In this document: one piece after another, positions 62,694-64,000 of the stretch
Layout: each line of letters opens with the position of its first letter
Numbering within the stretch: the stretch's first letter is position 1
Source: Micromonospora sp. U21
GTDB taxonomy: Bacteria; Actinomycetota; Actinomycetes; Mycobacteriales; Micromonosporaceae
Length of the DNA: 64,000 nucleotides
Assembly (NCBI RefSeq): GCF_018070045.1
Contig: NZ_JAGPYK010000013.1
Location: 109,208 to 173,207 of the forward strand
Reading direction: 5' to 3'
Notes under the pieces: generated by a model
Databases searched by the model: none
Seen by the model: the letters and a program-made list of their open reading frames with translations, nothing else
Told to the model about the DNA's origin: nothing
Made by a program: the position numbers and the translations under genes

Positions 62694-63713
62694 TCAGAGG
62701 GTGAGCTGCCAGTCGGTCCAGGAGTCCACCGGGCGGAAGCCGAGCCGCTCGTTGATCGCCACCATGTAGCTGTTGCTGGCCGCGTTGAAGGTGTCGATCA
62801 CGCGCACCGCCGGCTCGTGAGTGAGCAGGTGGTGCAGGTTTTCGATCTTGGTGAGCAGGCCGAGGCGGTGCCCGCGGTGGTCCGGATCGACGATGGTGAT
62901 CTGCTGGAACGCGTGCCAGTCCGCGGACGCGCCCACGTCCAGCAGGGTCCAGGCGACCAGCCGGCCGGACGCCTCGTGCCGCACCCCGAGGTGGTAGCGC
63001 CGCCGGCCCCGGGCGTCCAACGCCCGCTCGGTGCCCCGGACCCGCTCGGCGTCCACCCGCTCCGGCTCCCACTGCACGTCCCCCATGGGCGCGTCCATGA
63101 GCAGCCGGCCGTCCAGGTAGGCGACGTCCGCGACGTACTCCTGCGGGGTCGCGCCCTGCCAGCAGACCGACTGGTAGCCCCCGGCCAGGGTGTGGGCCTC
63201 GGCCAGCGCCGCCCTCAGCGCGGCCCGGTCGATGTTGTCGACCTCGAGCCGGCGGCGCACCTCGGTCAGGGCGGCCTGAGCTCCCGTCGCGGCGGCGAAC
63301 GCGTCGCCGGCCACCGATCGGGCAGGCCCGCCGGGCAGCGTCGAGACGGTCATCGCGACCACCCGCTTGCGTCCGTGCTCACGCAGCAGGCGCACCCCGT
63401 ACTCGTGGAGTGCCCGGCCGAGGCCCCGCCGCCGCAGCTCCGGATGCACCATCAGCTCGGCGGTGGCGTTGTCGGTGTTGTCGAGCTGCGGCAGCTCGAG
63501 CTGGAGGTAGCCGGCCGGCACGCCGTCCAACCGGGCCAACGCCCAGAGGGTGTCGGGGCCGGGCATCGGCGTGTGGAAGAACGCGTCGAAACGTCGCCGG
63601 CAGAAGGGCGGGAAGTCCGGCAGGTCGGCGTCGTTGGCCGCCGCGCCGATCCGGTACGCCTCGTCGACCGCGGCCCGGTCGGCGCCGTCGAACGACGCGA
63701 TGGTGATGGTCAT
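62694..63713 (-). CDS. Tandem GNAT acetyltransferase
   Basis: 339 aa with two GNAT folds: LMVHPELRRRGLGRALHEYG in the first and IVDPDHRGHRLGLLTKIENL, then FNAASNSYMVAINERLGFRPVDSW, in the second. The pattern is like mycothiol synthase-type or aminoglycoside-type GNATs but no specific identity is evident. ATG 63713 is preferred; the longer reading would run through the sRNA terminator. Confidence 0.85.
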   Translation of the reverse strand: MTITIASFDGADRAAVDEAYRIGAAANDADLPDFPPFCRRRFDAFFHTPMPGPDTLWALARLDGVPAGYLQLELPQLDNTDNATAELMVHPELRRRGLGRALHEYGVRLLREHGRKRVVAMTVSTLPGGPARSVAGDAFAAATGAQAALTEVRRRLEVDNIDRAALRAALAEAHTLAGGYQSVCWQGATPQEYVADVAYLDGRLLMDAPMGDVQWEPERVDAERVRGTERALDARGRRRYHLGVRHEASGRLVAWTLLDVGASADWHAFQQITIVDPDHRGHRLGLLTKIENLHHLLTHEPAVRVIDTFNAASNSYMVAINERLGFRPVDSWTDWQLTL

Positions 63714-63735
63714 GCCGCTGAGCGTGCACCCCGGA

Positions 63736-63862
63736 AAAGCGATCGGGCCAGCGAATTTAATCGCTGGCCCGATCGGACGTGGTCGGGAGGGACACTCGCA
63801 CAACGCCTCCGGCGTTGGGTCGCAAGAACTTCAAAAGTCTCCGGCGAAATGCCCTCCCGCAC
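63736..63862 (-). ncRNA. Candidate small RNA (~127 nt)
   Basis: On the minus strand a -35 TTGACG (63891-63896), 17-bp spacer and -10 CAAGAT (63868-63873) place a start at G63862. The RNA would begin GTGCGGGAGGG (63862-63852), which pairs with CCCTCCCG-AC-CAC (63791-63779), closing a structured domain that contains AACGCC-GGA-GGCGTT. A 15-bp terminator stem and CTTTTCC end it. No ORF with a ribosome site lies within. Identity unknown. Confidence 0.6.
63740..63775 (-). terminator. Intrinsic terminator of the candidate sRNA
   Basis: Perfect 15-bp stem CGATCGGGCCAGCGA (63740-63754) / TCGCTGGCCCGATCG (63761-63775), ATTTAA loop, followed on the minus strand by CTTTTCC. One of only two terminators in the window with a T-tract. 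Confidence 0.8.
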
Positions 63863-64000
63863 GGAGCATCTTGCGCCGTCCGGTTCCTGCCGTCAAGTCC
63901 AGAGCGGCGGGTTTTCCACACTCACAGCGAAAAGCCAGTTACCCGGCGGATCAGCCCGATCCCCCATCCGGGCGATCCCCCCTCCCCCACCCGCCCACCC

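Noticed and set aside
63841..64000. Protein gene at the right edge
   Set aside because: No frame has a plausible start or composition; the C-rich end (63950-64000) looks like an untranscribed spacer.

Overview
This is a high-GC actinobacterial chromosome segment, most likely from the family Micromonosporaceae (Micromonospora or a close relative). The evidence is base composition, near-exclusive G/C at third codon positions, many GTG starts, many TANNNT boxes 6-8 nt before start codons (leaderless transcripts), mycothiol synthesis (mshD), GlnR, HbhA, a SAM-IV riboswitch, PHO boxes and CIRCE elements. Nothing looks like a prophage, integrative element, CRISPR array, insertion sequence or secondary-metabolite cluster. 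I found no tRNA or rRNA gene.

Layout. 1-5.4 kb: end of an EI24 membrane protein, then an ABC-2 exporter, a NarL-type two-component system and a WYL regulator, all reading right. 5.4-14.2 kb: mostly leftward housekeeping genes (SDR, AlaX, hydrolase, the XRE-hbhA-DUF2516 cluster, asparaginase, BKACE, ygfZ-fur). 14.2-26.9 kb: a block matching Mycobacterium tuberculosis Rv0811c-Rv0819 as I remember it (ygfZ, class IV aminotransferase, nitrobindin, DUF1416, sulfurtransferase, DUF2993, glnR, mshD), with actinobacterial extras inserted. A 25-codon cysteine-rich leader ORF sits ahead of the sulfurtransferase. 26.9-36.7 kb: a phosphate block: pstSCAB behind a PHO box, then pit with a PhoU-like DUF47 gene and a ppk2, with a second three-unit PHO box. 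36.8-44.2 kb: ECF41-type sigma factor, DUF402, DinG-like helicase, AI-2E permease, a GroES paralog, a PrsW protease. 44.3-45.7 kb: SAM-IV riboswitch and the cysteine desulfurase-like gene it should control. 45.7-55.9 kb: FUSC, HD, DUF4031, FAD oxidase, lipoprotein, glpD, a membrane-fused subtilase, GNAT. 55.9-64 kb: groL with two CIRCE operators, a proline-rich membrane protein, a cold-shock protein, GNATs, paaN, a frameshifted ORF and a candidate small RNA.

How it fits together. The sulfur and thiol genes (leader peptide with sulfurtransferase, mshD, SAM-IV with desulfurase) point to cysteine- and SAM-responsive control at RNA level. The phosphate genes point to PhoP control of both high-affinity (Pst) and low-affinity (Pit) uptake beside polyphosphate use. 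The most unusual items are short non-coding elements: the attenuator leader, a 54-bp repeat with terminal inverted repeats whose first bases supply the stop codon of two unrelated genes, other long intergenic hairpins, an apparently ncRNA-like 560-bp gap, and a well-formed sRNA locus at the right edge. Functional calls rest on my reading of translated sequence and remembered family features; no database search was run.
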